Shown piece after piece: positions 53,332-61,764 of a stretch of DNA of 64,000 nucleotides; position 1 is the stretch's first letter, and every line of letters starts with the position of its first letter. The translations under genes were made by a program, and so were the position numbers. The DNA comes from Pseudoalteromonas aliena SW19 (GTDB lineage: Bacteria > Pseudomonadota > Gammaproteobacteria > Enterobacterales > Alteromonadaceae), in contig NZ_AQGU01000029.1 of the NCBI RefSeq assembly GCF_014905615.1, positions 434,001 to 498,000 on the forward strand. The letters are read 5' to 3'. Under the pieces are notes generated by a model, which searched no databases, was not told where the DNA came from, and saw nothing but the letters and a program-made list of their open reading frames with translations.

Positions 53332-53622
53332 TTAAACCTCATACAGCTCAAGTGGTAAATTGTCTGGATCGGCAAAAAAGGTAAACTTTTTGCCGGTTAT
53401 TTCATCCACTCTAATATCCTCAACGTTTACATCGCACGACTCTAAATACGTTTTTGCAATCTGTACATCCGCTACCTTAAAAGCTAAATGTCTTAAGCCT
53501 TGTGCTTCGGGATAGCTTGGTCTCGTAGGTGCGCCATCAAACGAAAATAACTCTATTTGACTGCCATCAGGCATGGCTAAATCTAATTTATATGAACGAC
53601 CACAAGTGTATAAAACAGGTGG
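53332..53622 (-). pseudogene. 5'-truncated VOC-family protein (YaeR/GloA2-like) remnant
   Basis: The frame encodes SYKLDLAMPDGSQIELFSF, QGLRHLAFKVAD and ADPDNLPLELYEV, which match the C-terminal two thirds of YaeR-type VOC proteins (about 129 residues). Similarity continues upstream of the only ATG (53574) to a stop at 53623, but the first about 35 residues, including a metal-ligand His of the HHIA motif, are absent. The 80-codon ATG frame has no ribosome site. The gene seems to have lost its 5' end next to the KAS III terminator. Confidence 0.75.
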
Positions 53623-53634
53623 TTATTAAAAGCA

Positions 53635-53660
53635 AAAACGCACTTAATTAAGTGCGTTTT
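53635..53660 (-). terminator. Terminator after KAS III gene
   Basis: A perfect 26-bp palindrome (12-bp stem, AAAACGCACTTA arm) with T-run on both strands, 25 bp after the KAS III stop. Confidence 0.9.
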
Positions 53661-53684
53661 ATATGTGCCTTACTACATGTTTTG

Positions 53685-54764
53685 TTAGCTTGGCTCTGCG
53701 TCTTTACACGCTTTAACGGCTGGCGCTACAAGTTCTAAACCTGTTTTATTACACGGTGGTAATACTGCATCGCTTACATTAATAGGCGTTACACGATCGC
53801 CCCATTTTATGTAACTTGCAGCCCACGTAAGACCTGCTCCAAACGCAGCAGACATTATATTAGAATGCGGCTTAATTAACCCTTGTTCAACCGCTTCACA
53901 TAGTGCAATGGCAATTGTTGCAGCTGAGGTATTGCCATACTCACCAATGTTTACCATCACTTTTTCATCAGGTACTTTTAAACGGTGCTGAATAGCTTGA
54001 ATAATGCGTAAGTTTGCTTGGTGAGGAACTAATACGTTTATATCATCTAAGCTTAAATTTGCTTGCTGAAGTACATCATCACACGCTTCACTCATGCCTT
54101 TTACAGCGCGTTTAAAAATTTCACGCCCTTCAAATAACAAATCTGATGGGCCAATTGGTTCATATTTATTTAAATTGCTACCAAAATTTGTGATGTGTAG
54201 AATATCGCGATCTTCACTATCGCACCCTGTTTTAGTTGCAAGCAAACCGGCTGGTGTATCTGCTGCTTCAAGTACGACTGCACCTGCGCCATCACCAAAC
54301 AAAACAGCGCTATCACGGCGCGCCCAGTTCACATACCAAGTCATGCGCTCAGCGGCAATGACCACCGCTTTTTTGATCATACCCGCTTGAATTTGTGCTG
54401 TAGCGGCTTGTATCGCATATAAAAAGCCAGAACATGCCGCGTTAGTATCCATAGCAGCTGCGCCTATAGCACCAATATTTTTTTGTACTTGTGAGGCGGT
54501 ATTTGCCACAACCGTGGAAGGTGTACAAGTTGCTAATATTACTAAATCAATATCTTTTGGATCAACGCCTGCACATGCAATTGCATGTTTTGCTGCAATG
54601 GTCGCTAAATCGGCAGTACTTACATGACTCACGCGACGTGATTTAATGCCTGTACGCGTGGTTATCCACTCATCGGTGGTATCAACTATTTCACTAATTT
54701 CGTCGTTGCTAATGCTTGCTGGTGGAATGCATTTACCCCAACCAGTGATGTGTGCGTAAGACAT
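53685..54764 (-). CDS. 3-oxoacyl-ACP synthase III family protein (FabH paralog)
   Basis: A 359-residue thiolase-fold condensing enzyme. Catalytic Cys in TNAACSGFLYAI near residue 112, His in LVPHQANLRII, Asn in GEYGNTSAATIAIAL; glycine-rich SAAFGAGLTWAA. The start DEWITTRTGIKSRR is the KAS III signature. It is longer than E. coli FabH (317) by about 40 residues, with a C-terminal tail KTGLELVAPAVKACK. It is not in a fab cluster, so it is likely a paralog for special acyl chains or a secondary metabolite rather than the housekeeping FabH. Confidence 0.92.
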   Translation of the reverse strand: MSYAHITGWGKCIPPASISNDEISEIVDTTDEWITTRTGIKSRRVSHVSTADLATIAAKHAIACAGVDPKDIDLVILATCTPSTVVANTASQVQKNIGAIGAAAMDTNAACSGFLYAIQAATAQIQAGMIKKAVVIAAERMTWYVNWARRDSAVLFGDGAGAVVLEAADTPAGLLATKTGCDSEDRDILHITNFGSNLNKYEPIGPSDLLFEGREIFKRAVKGMSEACDDVLQQANLSLDDINVLVPHQANLRIIQAIQHRLKVPDEKVMVNIGEYGNTSAATIAIALCEAVEQGLIKPHSNIMSAAFGAGLTWAASYIKWGDRVTPINVSDAVLPPCNKTGLELVAPAVKACKDAEPS

Positions 54765-55048
54765 GGTATGCTCTCTTAAAAGTGGTCTGACGTGTGTTAC
54801 TAATAGGGATGTTATATCAAAAATTGCCTTTCAAGACTAGTTTATAAGGTGTTTTCCCCCGTAATAAATTGTAATGAAAGGCAATCTATAAATAAGTTGA
54901 TTTAAAAAAGAGCAAATGCGAATTACAATGTTAGTGTTTAGGTTGTTATTTGTTGCTTAGCTGTTGACAGGCAGGCAGTATCAGCGATTATGATACTTAA
55001 CTAATAATAGTAATCGTATGCTCAAATACTGTGCAATACGTTGGTATA
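54765..55048. other. Intergenic between KAS III gene and MITE family 2 copy
   Basis: AT-rich DNA carrying the KAS III promoter. No gene or repeat seen before the family 2 element begins at about 55049. Confidence 0.5.
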
Positions 55049-55279
55049 GCTGCGTGTTGACCTTTCGTGATTGTAAATGCCAAACATGCGCTGCCCTTTG
55101 GGTTCTTTCTAGGGACGATTAACTCTTTGTTGCTCGGTTTTTACTTATTCTTACAGGGATGTAAGCCATTAGAGTAACGCAGGAGCAGTTACCGAGCCCA
55201 CTCGGTTACAAACCTCGCGCCGCGATTAAATCGTCCCTAGATTGAACAAATTTCAATCCACAAAGATCAACACGCCTAG
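55049..55279. repeat. MITE family 2, variant copy (about 231 bp)
   Basis: Terminal inverted repeats GCGTGTTGACCTTTCGTGATTG and CAATCCACAAAGATCAACACGC, with the shared parts AAACATGCGCTGCC, TTCTTTCTAGGGACGATTAA and the dyad partner TTAAATCGTCCCTAG. It lacks the CCATAAATAGGCGATAACGC part of the 34188 copy but has an extra segment with CTTACAGGGATGTAAG and ACCGAGCCCACTCGGT hairpins. It ends 27 bp before the DUF4440 gene. Confidence 0.85.
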
Positions 55280-55306
55280 GTAAGTTTATAAATTATAGGG
55301 AAGCAT

Positions 55307-55711
55307 ATGAGTAACAAAATAAAAGTGTCGTTATTTAACCATTTGATTGATGCTGAGCGCCAGTTACTCGACCCAGAAATTCGCCAATCTGAGCGTGCGC
55401 TAGATGCTTTACTTGATGATGAATTTATCGAAATTGCTGCCAACGGCACTACATTTAATAAATACCAAGTGCTTACCCGTTTACCTACCGAAGTGGTGCC
55501 ACAGTTTTACAATCAACATTTTAAAGGTCGAATGCTAAGCGATGATGTTGCGCAGCTAAGTTACCAAGCCGCTTATAGGCGCACTGCTCGCAGTGAATTT
55601 AATTATTCATTGCGTATGTCGCTTTGGCGTAAACAAGGTGAGCAATGGCAAATGGTGTTTCATCAAGGCACCCCTTGTGCGCCGTTTACAATTTCTATGG
55701 ATGATGATTAA
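55307..55711 (+). CDS. DUF4440 / NTF2-like (SnoaL-fold) protein
   Basis: A 134-residue protein with the cone-shaped NTF2-like fold: LDALLDDEFIEIAANGTTFNKYQVLTRL at 30-57 and SEFNYSLRMSLWRKQGEQWQMVFHQGTP near the end are the usual DUF4440 blocks. Function unknown; such proteins bind small ligands or act as hydratases or isomerases. ATG has a GGGAAGC ribosome site. Its promoter lies in or just after a MITE family 2 copy. It precedes the redox sensor kinase gene on the same strand. Confidence 0.85.
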   Translation: MSNKIKVSLFNHLIDAERQLLDPEIRQSERALDALLDDEFIEIAANGTTFNKYQVLTRLPTEVVPQFYNQHFKGRMLSDDVAQLSYQAAYRRTARSEFNYSLRMSLWRKQGEQWQMVFHQGTPCAPFTISMDDD

Positions 55712-55772
55712 AAATCATATAACCGTTAAAATAACCTTATTAAACATTTGATTGGGCAATTACCTTTTGTTA

Positions 55773-57014
55773 ATGCGAACCGACCCTTCTATTAGTCGAC
55801 TATTAATGCTGCGAAGCGGCGCAATTGCTGTGCAGTTAATCGCAGTGTTAAGCGTTTATTTTTTACTTGAGCACCAAATTGCGTTACTGCCTTTACTCAC
55901 TGTTATTGCGTTAGAGGCTGTTTTTCAGCTAATTAGCCTATTTGCTTATCGTAATGTAAGCCAAGCTAAACCGTTTGGTATGTTAATGCAGCTCACTGCT
56001 GATGTGTTGTTTTTAACTGTTTTGCTTTCGCTAAGTGGCGGTGCAACCAATGCGTTTGTTTCGTTGTTGTTGCTTCCCATAATGATTGCTGCTGTTACAT
56101 TACGTGAAAAGGGATTGGTGTATATCGCCGTGTTAGCGATTGCAGCTTACAGCTTTTTATTGATAAAAATGCCCGATCACAGTATGCATCAAATGAATAT
56201 GAGCGGGCACTTTATTGGTATGTGGGTCAATTTTGTTTTAAGTGCCAGTGTAATCGCACTTGTGATTGGCGCAATGAGCCGAGCACTTAAAGAGCGAGAG
56301 CGAATTATTGCAAACGTGCGAGAAAAACAATTACGTAATGAGCAGCTTGTTACCCTTGATGGAGCTGCTGCACAAATAACCCATCAACTTGCGACCCCCA
56401 TCGCAAACTTGCAGTTATTGTTTGAAGAGCTACTAGAACAACAACCAAACAATCCTATTGTTAAGCATATGCAAGCGCCGCTGATTCAGTGTAGTAACCA
56501 ACTTAATGATTTTAGGAAGCTTTCGGAGCAGTTACGGCTTAAAAATTCACAAGAACACGTAACTGTAAAGCACCTGCAAACACAGATCACGGATACTCTT
56601 TTACTGCAATACCCTGATCAGCACATTCAGTGGATCACACCGCCTATCGCTGCAACACTAATGAGCGATGTTATGTTATTGCCTGCAATTTTAAATTTAT
56701 TACAAAATGCGACCCTCGCAAACCAAAAACAAGGTCAAACTCAATTAGAGCTAAGTTGGCAGCAAGACAACCTGCATAGTAAATGTGTTTATTTGTTAAT
56801 TCGTGATTTTGGCAGTGGTTTTTCTGCACCACAATTAGCAGAGCTGGGCGGGCAACTTATGCCAAGTGTTCAGGGAATGGGGCTTGCTGTGCTTTTATCA
56901 AATGTAACATTTGAGCGTTTAAATGGCTCGCTTACCTTGTTTAATCATACAGATGGCGGCGCTGTCGCCAAAGTAAAACTTGCTATTGTAAACACCGAGA
57001 AAACAGCCTCATGA
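55773..57014 (+). CDS. RegB/PrrB/ActS-type redox-sensing histidine kinase
   Basis: A 413-residue membrane kinase with six TM helices (about 12-175). SLSGGATNAFVSLLLLPIMIAA corresponds to the RegB quinone-binding loop (usual GGxxNPF; Ala replaces Pro). The phospho-acceptor His is in QITHQLATPIANLQ, N-box LNLLQNATLAN, G1 IRDFGSGFS, G2 VQGMGLAVLLSNVTF. The regulator gene overlaps its stop (ATGA). It should report quinone-pool redox state. ATG 55773 has no clear ribosome site; TTG 55752 is an alternative. Confidence 0.9.
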   Translation: MRTDPSISRLLMLRSGAIAVQLIAVLSVYFLLEHQIALLPLLTVIALEAVFQLISLFAYRNVSQAKPFGMLMQLTADVLFLTVLLSLSGGATNAFVSLLLLPIMIAAVTLREKGLVYIAVLAIAAYSFLLIKMPDHSMHQMNMSGHFIGMWVNFVLSASVIALVIGAMSRALKERERIIANVREKQLRNEQLVTLDGAAAQITHQLATPIANLQLLFEELLEQQPNNPIVKHMQAPLIQCSNQLNDFRKLSEQLRLKNSQEHVTVKHLQTQITDTLLLQYPDQHIQWITPPIAATLMSDVMLLPAILNLLQNATLANQKQGQTQLELSWQQDNLHSKCVYLLIRDFGSGFSAPQLAELGGQLMPSVQGMGLAVLLSNVTFERLNGSLTLFNHTDGGAVAKVKLAIVNTEKTAS

Positions 57015-57538
57015 AGTTACTTATTGTTGAAGACGATATAAATTTAGCCAACACACTAGCAAGGCGCTTAACTAAGCAGGGCTTTACTTGCGAAGTAGCA
57101 CATAATCAAAGTGATGCGTTACTCACTGCACGCAAATTGTTACCGGACTTTGTTTTATTAGACATGAAACTAGGCGACGATAACGGACTTGCACTCCTAA
57201 AGCCGCTGCGTAATTTGCTTGCCCAAGCTCATATTGTTCTACTCACTGGGTTTGCAAGTATTGCGACCGCAGTAGAGGCAATGCGTTTAGGTGCTAACGA
57301 TTACCTTACTAAACCAGTTGATATGACGACCCTATTAAAAGCGCTTAACACAAAGCCTGTCACGTCTGCGCCTAGCGCTATTGATGATGCTGTTATGTCG
57401 CCAGAGCGCTTAGAGTGGGAACACATTCAGCAAGTATTACACAGTAATAATGGCAATGTGTCGGTTACCGCAAGGCAACTTAATATGCATAGACGTACTT
57501 TGCAGCGCAAGCTACAAAAAAAGCCGGTGCAGCAGTAA
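57011..57538 (+). CDS. RegA/PrrA/ActR-type response regulator
   Basis: A 175-residue regulator: receiver domain at 1-118 (IVEDDINLANTLARRL, phospho-Asp in DFVLLDMKLGDDNGL, Lys in YLTKPVDM) and a Fis-type HTH at the end (NGNVSVTARQLNMHRRTLQRKLQKKP). Domain order and HTH match RegA, the partner of RegB; it controls respiratory and redox genes. It overlaps the kinase gene by four bases (ATGA). Confidence 0.93.
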   Translation: MKLLIVEDDINLANTLARRLTKQGFTCEVAHNQSDALLTARKLLPDFVLLDMKLGDDNGLALLKPLRNLLAQAHIVLLTGFASIATAVEAMRLGANDYLTKPVDMTTLLKALNTKPVTSAPSAIDDAVMSPERLEWEHIQQVLHSNNGNVSVTARQLNMHRRTLQRKLQKKPVQQ

Positions 57539-57562
57539 AGTACTTAATTTAAGGAAGGTGTT

Positions 57563-57985
57563 ATGAGCGATGATGCAGCGACATTAATGCAAAATCAAAA
57601 AATTATTTTATTTGATGCGCAATGTAAGCTTTGCAGTGCGTGGTGTAATTTTATTATTGCGAGCGATACGAAGATTATTTTTAAGCTATGCAGCGTGCAG
57701 TCCCCTAAAGGTGAGTTGTTGTTAATGCACTTTGGTTTTTCGACGAATGAATACGCCTCAATGGTGTTTATTGAAAATGGTAAAGCGTATACGCAAAGTC
57801 ATGCTTTTTTTGAAGTAGTTAAGCAACTTGGTTATCCGTACAAGCTCGCAAATATATTTAGTGTTTTACCAAATAGGTTTAATAATTGGTTATACGATAG
57901 GGTTGCTTTAAATAGGTATTCGTTATTTGGTAAATATCAGTATTGTAGAATTCCCGCACCAAACGACGCTGCGCATTATTTGTAA
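57563..57985 (+). CDS. DUF393 (DCC family) thiol-disulfide oxidoreductase-like protein
   Basis: A 140-residue protein with the DCC signature near the start: IILFDAQCKLCSAWCNFIIASD (usual FDGxCxLC). FKLCSVQSPKGELLLMHFGF and a C-terminal FSVLPNRFNNWLYDRVALNRY complete the family pattern. Thought to be a thioredoxin-fold redox protein. It lies 24 bp after regA with AAGGAAGG upstream, so it is probably in the redox operon, consistent with a role in redox balance. Confidence 0.88.
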   Translation: MSDDAATLMQNQKIILFDAQCKLCSAWCNFIIASDTKIIFKLCSVQSPKGELLLMHFGFSTNEYASMVFIENGKAYTQSHAFFEVVKQLGYPYKLANIFSVLPNRFNNWLYDRVALNRYSLFGKYQYCRIPAPNDAAHYL

Positions 57986-58226
57986 CTTGGTTGTTATTGG
58001 CGTTGCCGCTAAGAATAGAATAACGTTGATATTTATCTTAACTTTTGTCAGATAAATTACAGCGAATCTCTAGTTTATTTCACAGCTTATCTCATTTTCT
58101 AATACAAGAACCGTCGTTGCTAGATGTGGTTGGACAGATATTTGCCATCGAGTGTAATAAAGCGTAATAGAACTTTGTAGTCTTTATGGGTAACTTTAGC
58201 TTAATCTAGCTAAGGAAAAGACGACT
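57986..58226. other. Promoter region of amine oxidase operon
   Basis: A 241-bp AT-rich gap. No terminator, repeat or Fur-like palindrome is apparent. GCTAAGGAAAAGACG gives the oxidase gene a good ribosome site. Confidence 0.5.
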
Positions 58227-60020
58227 ATGAAAAACGAACTTGATATAGCAATTGTTGGTGGCGGTGTGTCTGGTGTTTACAGCGCGTGGAGGCTACAACA
58301 GCATGAAGGCAAAGAAAAGCGTATTGCGCTATTTGAATACAGTGACCGCATAGGCGGGCGTTTATATAGTAAAAAGTTACCAGGGTTACCAAATGTAGTT
58401 GCCGAGTTGGGGGGAATGCGCTTTATTCCTTCAGATCACGTTATGGTTAATGCATTAGTTAATGATTTGAACCTGAAAACGCAAAACTTCCCAATGGGTT
58501 CTTCCTTACCCATGTACCCTGATTCAAAAGATCCCGCTGTGAAAGATATAAAAGCGGGCAGTGAAAATAATCTCTTTTATTTGCGCGGTCAGTATTTTCG
58601 TTACCGAGATTTTGCGCAGTGCCCTGACAAAATACCTTATAAGTTAAACGCATCTGAACGCGGCTATGGACCCGAGGATTTACAAGTTAAGGTGATGAAC
58701 TTAATTTGTCCTGGTTTTGCTGACATGAGCTTGTGCGAGCAAATGAAAGTTAAAGTATTTGGCAAAGAGATCTGGAAGTATGGTTTTTGGAATTTACTTG
58801 AGCGAGTACTAAGTAACGAAGCCTATTTATTCATGAAAGAGGCTGGCGGGTACGATGCTAATGTTGCTAATGCAAGTGCGGTTACTCAGCTGCCAGCAAC
58901 AGAATACAGTGATGACACTGAGTTTCTCACTCTCACAGATGGATTTCAGGCACTGCCATTAACGCTGTGCGCGCAGTTTAAAGCGTTAAAAAGTTGTTTA
59001 GCCGAAGACGAAAAAGTACAAATGAATAAACGGCTAGTAAAAATTAACTACCTGAATGATCCTGATTATCGATATGAATTAATATTTCAATCAACGTGTA
59101 CAGATCAATTCGGCAAAACAATTGATGACGTAACCGTCACTGAGCAGGAAATTGTAAAAGCGAAACAACTAATTTTGGCAATGCCACGACGTTCATTAGA
59201 ACTTATCGAGTCGGAGTTTTTTGCTGATCCGTGGTTAAAAGAAAATATCCCTTCAGTACTTATACAAAAAGCGCTAAAAATGTTTATGGCTTACGAGCAG
59301 CCTTGGTGGCGAAGCTTAGGCCTAGTTGCAGGTCGTTCAGTGACCGATTTACCAATTAGGCAAACATATTATATGGGAACAGAGTGCGACCAAGCAGGCG
59401 GTTTACCAAATACAAACTCGTTATTGATGGCATCATATAATGACATAGGCTCTATCCCCTATTGGAAAGGCTTAGAATCGGGTGAGTTATATTCTGGTTA
59501 TACACCCAGCTATGGATGTGAAGGCTATACCCCACAAGAAATAGTCCCTAAAAGCCAATGCCAAATAACCACAGGTATGGTGGAAGCCGCACATAGACAA
59601 ATTGAAGCGCTTCATGAGCAAAAAGAATTGGCGATGCCGTATTCTGCCATTTACCAAGATTGGGGAGACGCCCCATATGGCGGAGGATGGCATGAATGGA
59701 AAGCAAATTACCGTTTAGATGAAATTATGTGTCGTATGCGCCACCCTGTTGAGAAAGAAAAGATTTATATTATTGGTGAGGCGTACTCATACGAGCAAGG
59801 TTGGGTTGAAGGTGCTTTAAATACTGCAGAATCAACACTCGAGGAATTTTTTGATTTACCCACACCATGCTGGCTAAAGCAACAACATAACTATTTACCC
59901 GTTGATTGTAATAAAGCCTGTAACGATAAAATTGAAAAAAAACAGCCTAATGCATGCAGTAAAACGCTAGACGAAGTAACAAAATTTGCGTACGAAGGAA
60001 TTAACCATGAGTACCAATAA
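58227..60020 (+). CDS. FAD-dependent L-amino-acid/amine oxidase
   Basis: A 597-residue flavoprotein of the amine oxidase superfamily. Rossmann motif IAIVGGGVSGVYSAWRLQ at 7-24, GG motif DRIGGRLYSKKLP, then VAELGGMRFIP, typical of L-amino acid oxidases and tryptophan monooxygenases. The C-terminal FAD motif is GEAYSYEQGWVEGALNTAE. No signal peptide. Predicted reaction: amino acid + O2 to 2-oxo acid, NH3 and H2O2; the side chain is not predictable. It is the first of three coupled genes; the decarboxylase ATG lies inside its last codons. A monoamine substrate is the alternative. Confidence 0.88.
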   Translation: MKNELDIAIVGGGVSGVYSAWRLQQHEGKEKRIALFEYSDRIGGRLYSKKLPGLPNVVAELGGMRFIPSDHVMVNALVNDLNLKTQNFPMGSSLPMYPDSKDPAVKDIKAGSENNLFYLRGQYFRYRDFAQCPDKIPYKLNASERGYGPEDLQVKVMNLICPGFADMSLCEQMKVKVFGKEIWKYGFWNLLERVLSNEAYLFMKEAGGYDANVANASAVTQLPATEYSDDTEFLTLTDGFQALPLTLCAQFKALKSCLAEDEKVQMNKRLVKINYLNDPDYRYELIFQSTCTDQFGKTIDDVTVTEQEIVKAKQLILAMPRRSLELIESEFFADPWLKENIPSVLIQKALKMFMAYEQPWWRSLGLVAGRSVTDLPIRQTYYMGTECDQAGGLPNTNSLLMASYNDIGSIPYWKGLESGELYSGYTPSYGCEGYTPQEIVPKSQCQITTGMVEAAHRQIEALHEQKELAMPYSAIYQDWGDAPYGGGWHEWKANYRLDEIMCRMRHPVEKEKIYIIGEAYSYEQGWVEGALNTAESTLEEFFDLPTPCWLKQQHNYLPVDCNKACNDKIEKKQPNACSKTLDEVTKFAYEGINHEYQ

Positions 60021-61764
60021 TTTTACGGTTGCTGACTATTTATTAACGCGCTTAAAAGAGCAAGGCCTAGAAAAAATATTTCAAGTACCGGGTGACTATG
60101 TACAGGAGTTTATGAGCGCACTTGATAAGTTTGATGGTATTGATGCGATTGGCGACATAACGGAGTTAGGTGCAGGTTATGCGGCCGAAGGTTATGCTCG
60201 TTACAAAGGGATTGGCGCAGTGTCTGTACAATATGGAGTCGGTACATTAAGTGTTATAAACGCAATTGCAGGGGCCTATGTTGAAAGAAATCCTGTGGTG
60301 GTGATAACGGCCAGCCCATCAATTGATGATCGAAAAATTATCGCAGATACCGGCGCATTATTTCATCATTCAACGGGTAACTATAAATCAAACCAAACTA
60401 TATTTGAAAGTGTCACCGTGGCAAGCGAAATACTGTCAGATTCTGAAACGGCTCCTCAAATTATCGATGCAGCGTTGGCGTGTGCAATAAAAGAAAAAAG
60501 GCCAATTTACTTAGAAGCTTGGCAGAATGTGTGGGGAGCAGAATGTTCGACTCCAGCGTACCCGCTTGTTATTACCGATACGTCCGTTGATTTAAATATG
60601 CAAAATGCATTACTACACGCGGCTATACACAAGCTAGAAACTGCACAACAGCCAGTAATTATGCTTGGCATAGAAATAGCGAGATTAGGTTTACAAGATA
60701 AAGTAGAGAAGCTTTTAACTTCGCTTAATATTGCGTATACCACTACCACGTTAGCTAAGTCGGTGATCAGCGAGCGAAGTGGAGTCGGTCACGATTTATT
60801 TGTAGGCACCTATGCAGGTGAAGCCTCATTACCTGAAACGTTCGATTATGTGTCGCAGTGCGATGCAATTTTAGCGCTTGGCGCTATTTTTACTGATGAT
60901 TACCTCACTATGCTAACTAAGCAAGGTTCTGATCTAATAAGAGTTAATATGGATGGTGCGCTTGTTGGCAATAGTGATCACTTCATCCATACCAGCTTAA
61001 CTGTATTTATTAGCGAATTGACGGCATATTTTGAGCGATCAACTTCGTCTTTGAACTCAGTCTCTTTTAAGTTAAATACACCATTAAACACTGAGCTTGC
61101 TGATTTTCACAGTCAAATAAGCTACGAAAGCTTCTTTACTCTTTATCAACAAGAGTTAAACGGATCTCGTAGCTTAAAAGGTTACAACCTTATTTTAGGT
61201 GAAAGTTCATCACTTTATATGGCTGCAAGATTGATTGGCATAGAAAAAAGCCACTTTGTTAGTGATGCCGCGTGGGGATCATTGGGCCATGAAACCGGAT
61301 GCTCTTTGGGTGTGTCACTTGCTAATGATAATCGCAGTATAGTTATTGCAGGTGATGGTGGTTTTATGATGATGTGTCAGACACTCTCAACACTGAGTCG
61401 TAATCACTGTAATACCGCTGTATTTGTAATGAGTAACGAGGTGTATGCCATTGAGCAATCATTTGTAGATATTTGCGCATTTACACCTGAGGGGAAATTT
61501 GCTCCTTTTGATGAATTACCTTCTTGGAACTACGAAGCATTAGCTCAAGCTTACGGTGTTAAATATTTAAATGTCAATTCGGTGGCGGATCTGCAAAATG
61601 CACTTAATATCTTATATGAAGATACGTCAACGCCTTACCTCATTAAAGTTGATATTGCACGTGATGATTTAGCGCCAGCAATCCAAACACTTGCAGAATC
61701 AGTAACAGGTCAAAAACGTGACGAGTGTATATGTCACAAGGATAATAAAGGGAATATACGATGA
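60007..61764 (+). CDS. ThDP-dependent 2-oxo-acid decarboxylase (PDC/indolepyruvate decarboxylase family)
   Basis: A 585-residue thiamine-diphosphate enzyme. All acid-base residues of pyruvate decarboxylase-type enzymes can be placed: Asp in VPGDYVQEF, the cofactor-activating Glu in DITELGAGYAAEGYAR, the HH pair in LFHHSTGNY, and Glu in NEVYAIEQSF. The Mg/ThDP motif is GDGGFMMMC then VMSNE. It should turn a 2-oxo acid into an aldehyde and CO2, or ligate aldehydes to an acyloin. ATG 60007 follows GAAGGA and overlaps the oxidase gene by 14 bp. The next gene overlaps its stop (ATGA). Confidence 0.92.
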   Translation: MSTNNFTVADYLLTRLKEQGLEKIFQVPGDYVQEFMSALDKFDGIDAIGDITELGAGYAAEGYARYKGIGAVSVQYGVGTLSVINAIAGAYVERNPVVVITASPSIDDRKIIADTGALFHHSTGNYKSNQTIFESVTVASEILSDSETAPQIIDAALACAIKEKRPIYLEAWQNVWGAECSTPAYPLVITDTSVDLNMQNALLHAAIHKLETAQQPVIMLGIEIARLGLQDKVEKLLTSLNIAYTTTTLAKSVISERSGVGHDLFVGTYAGEASLPETFDYVSQCDAILALGAIFTDDYLTMLTKQGSDLIRVNMDGALVGNSDHFIHTSLTVFISELTAYFERSTSSLNSVSFKLNTPLNTELADFHSQISYESFFTLYQQELNGSRSLKGYNLILGESSSLYMAARLIGIEKSHFVSDAAWGSLGHETGCSLGVSLANDNRSIVIAGDGGFMMMCQTLSTLSRNHCNTAVFVMSNEVYAIEQSFVDICAFTPEGKFAPFDELPSWNYEALAQAYGVKYLNVNSVADLQNALNILYEDTSTPYLIKVDIARDDLAPAIQTLAESVTGQKRDECICHKDNKGNIR

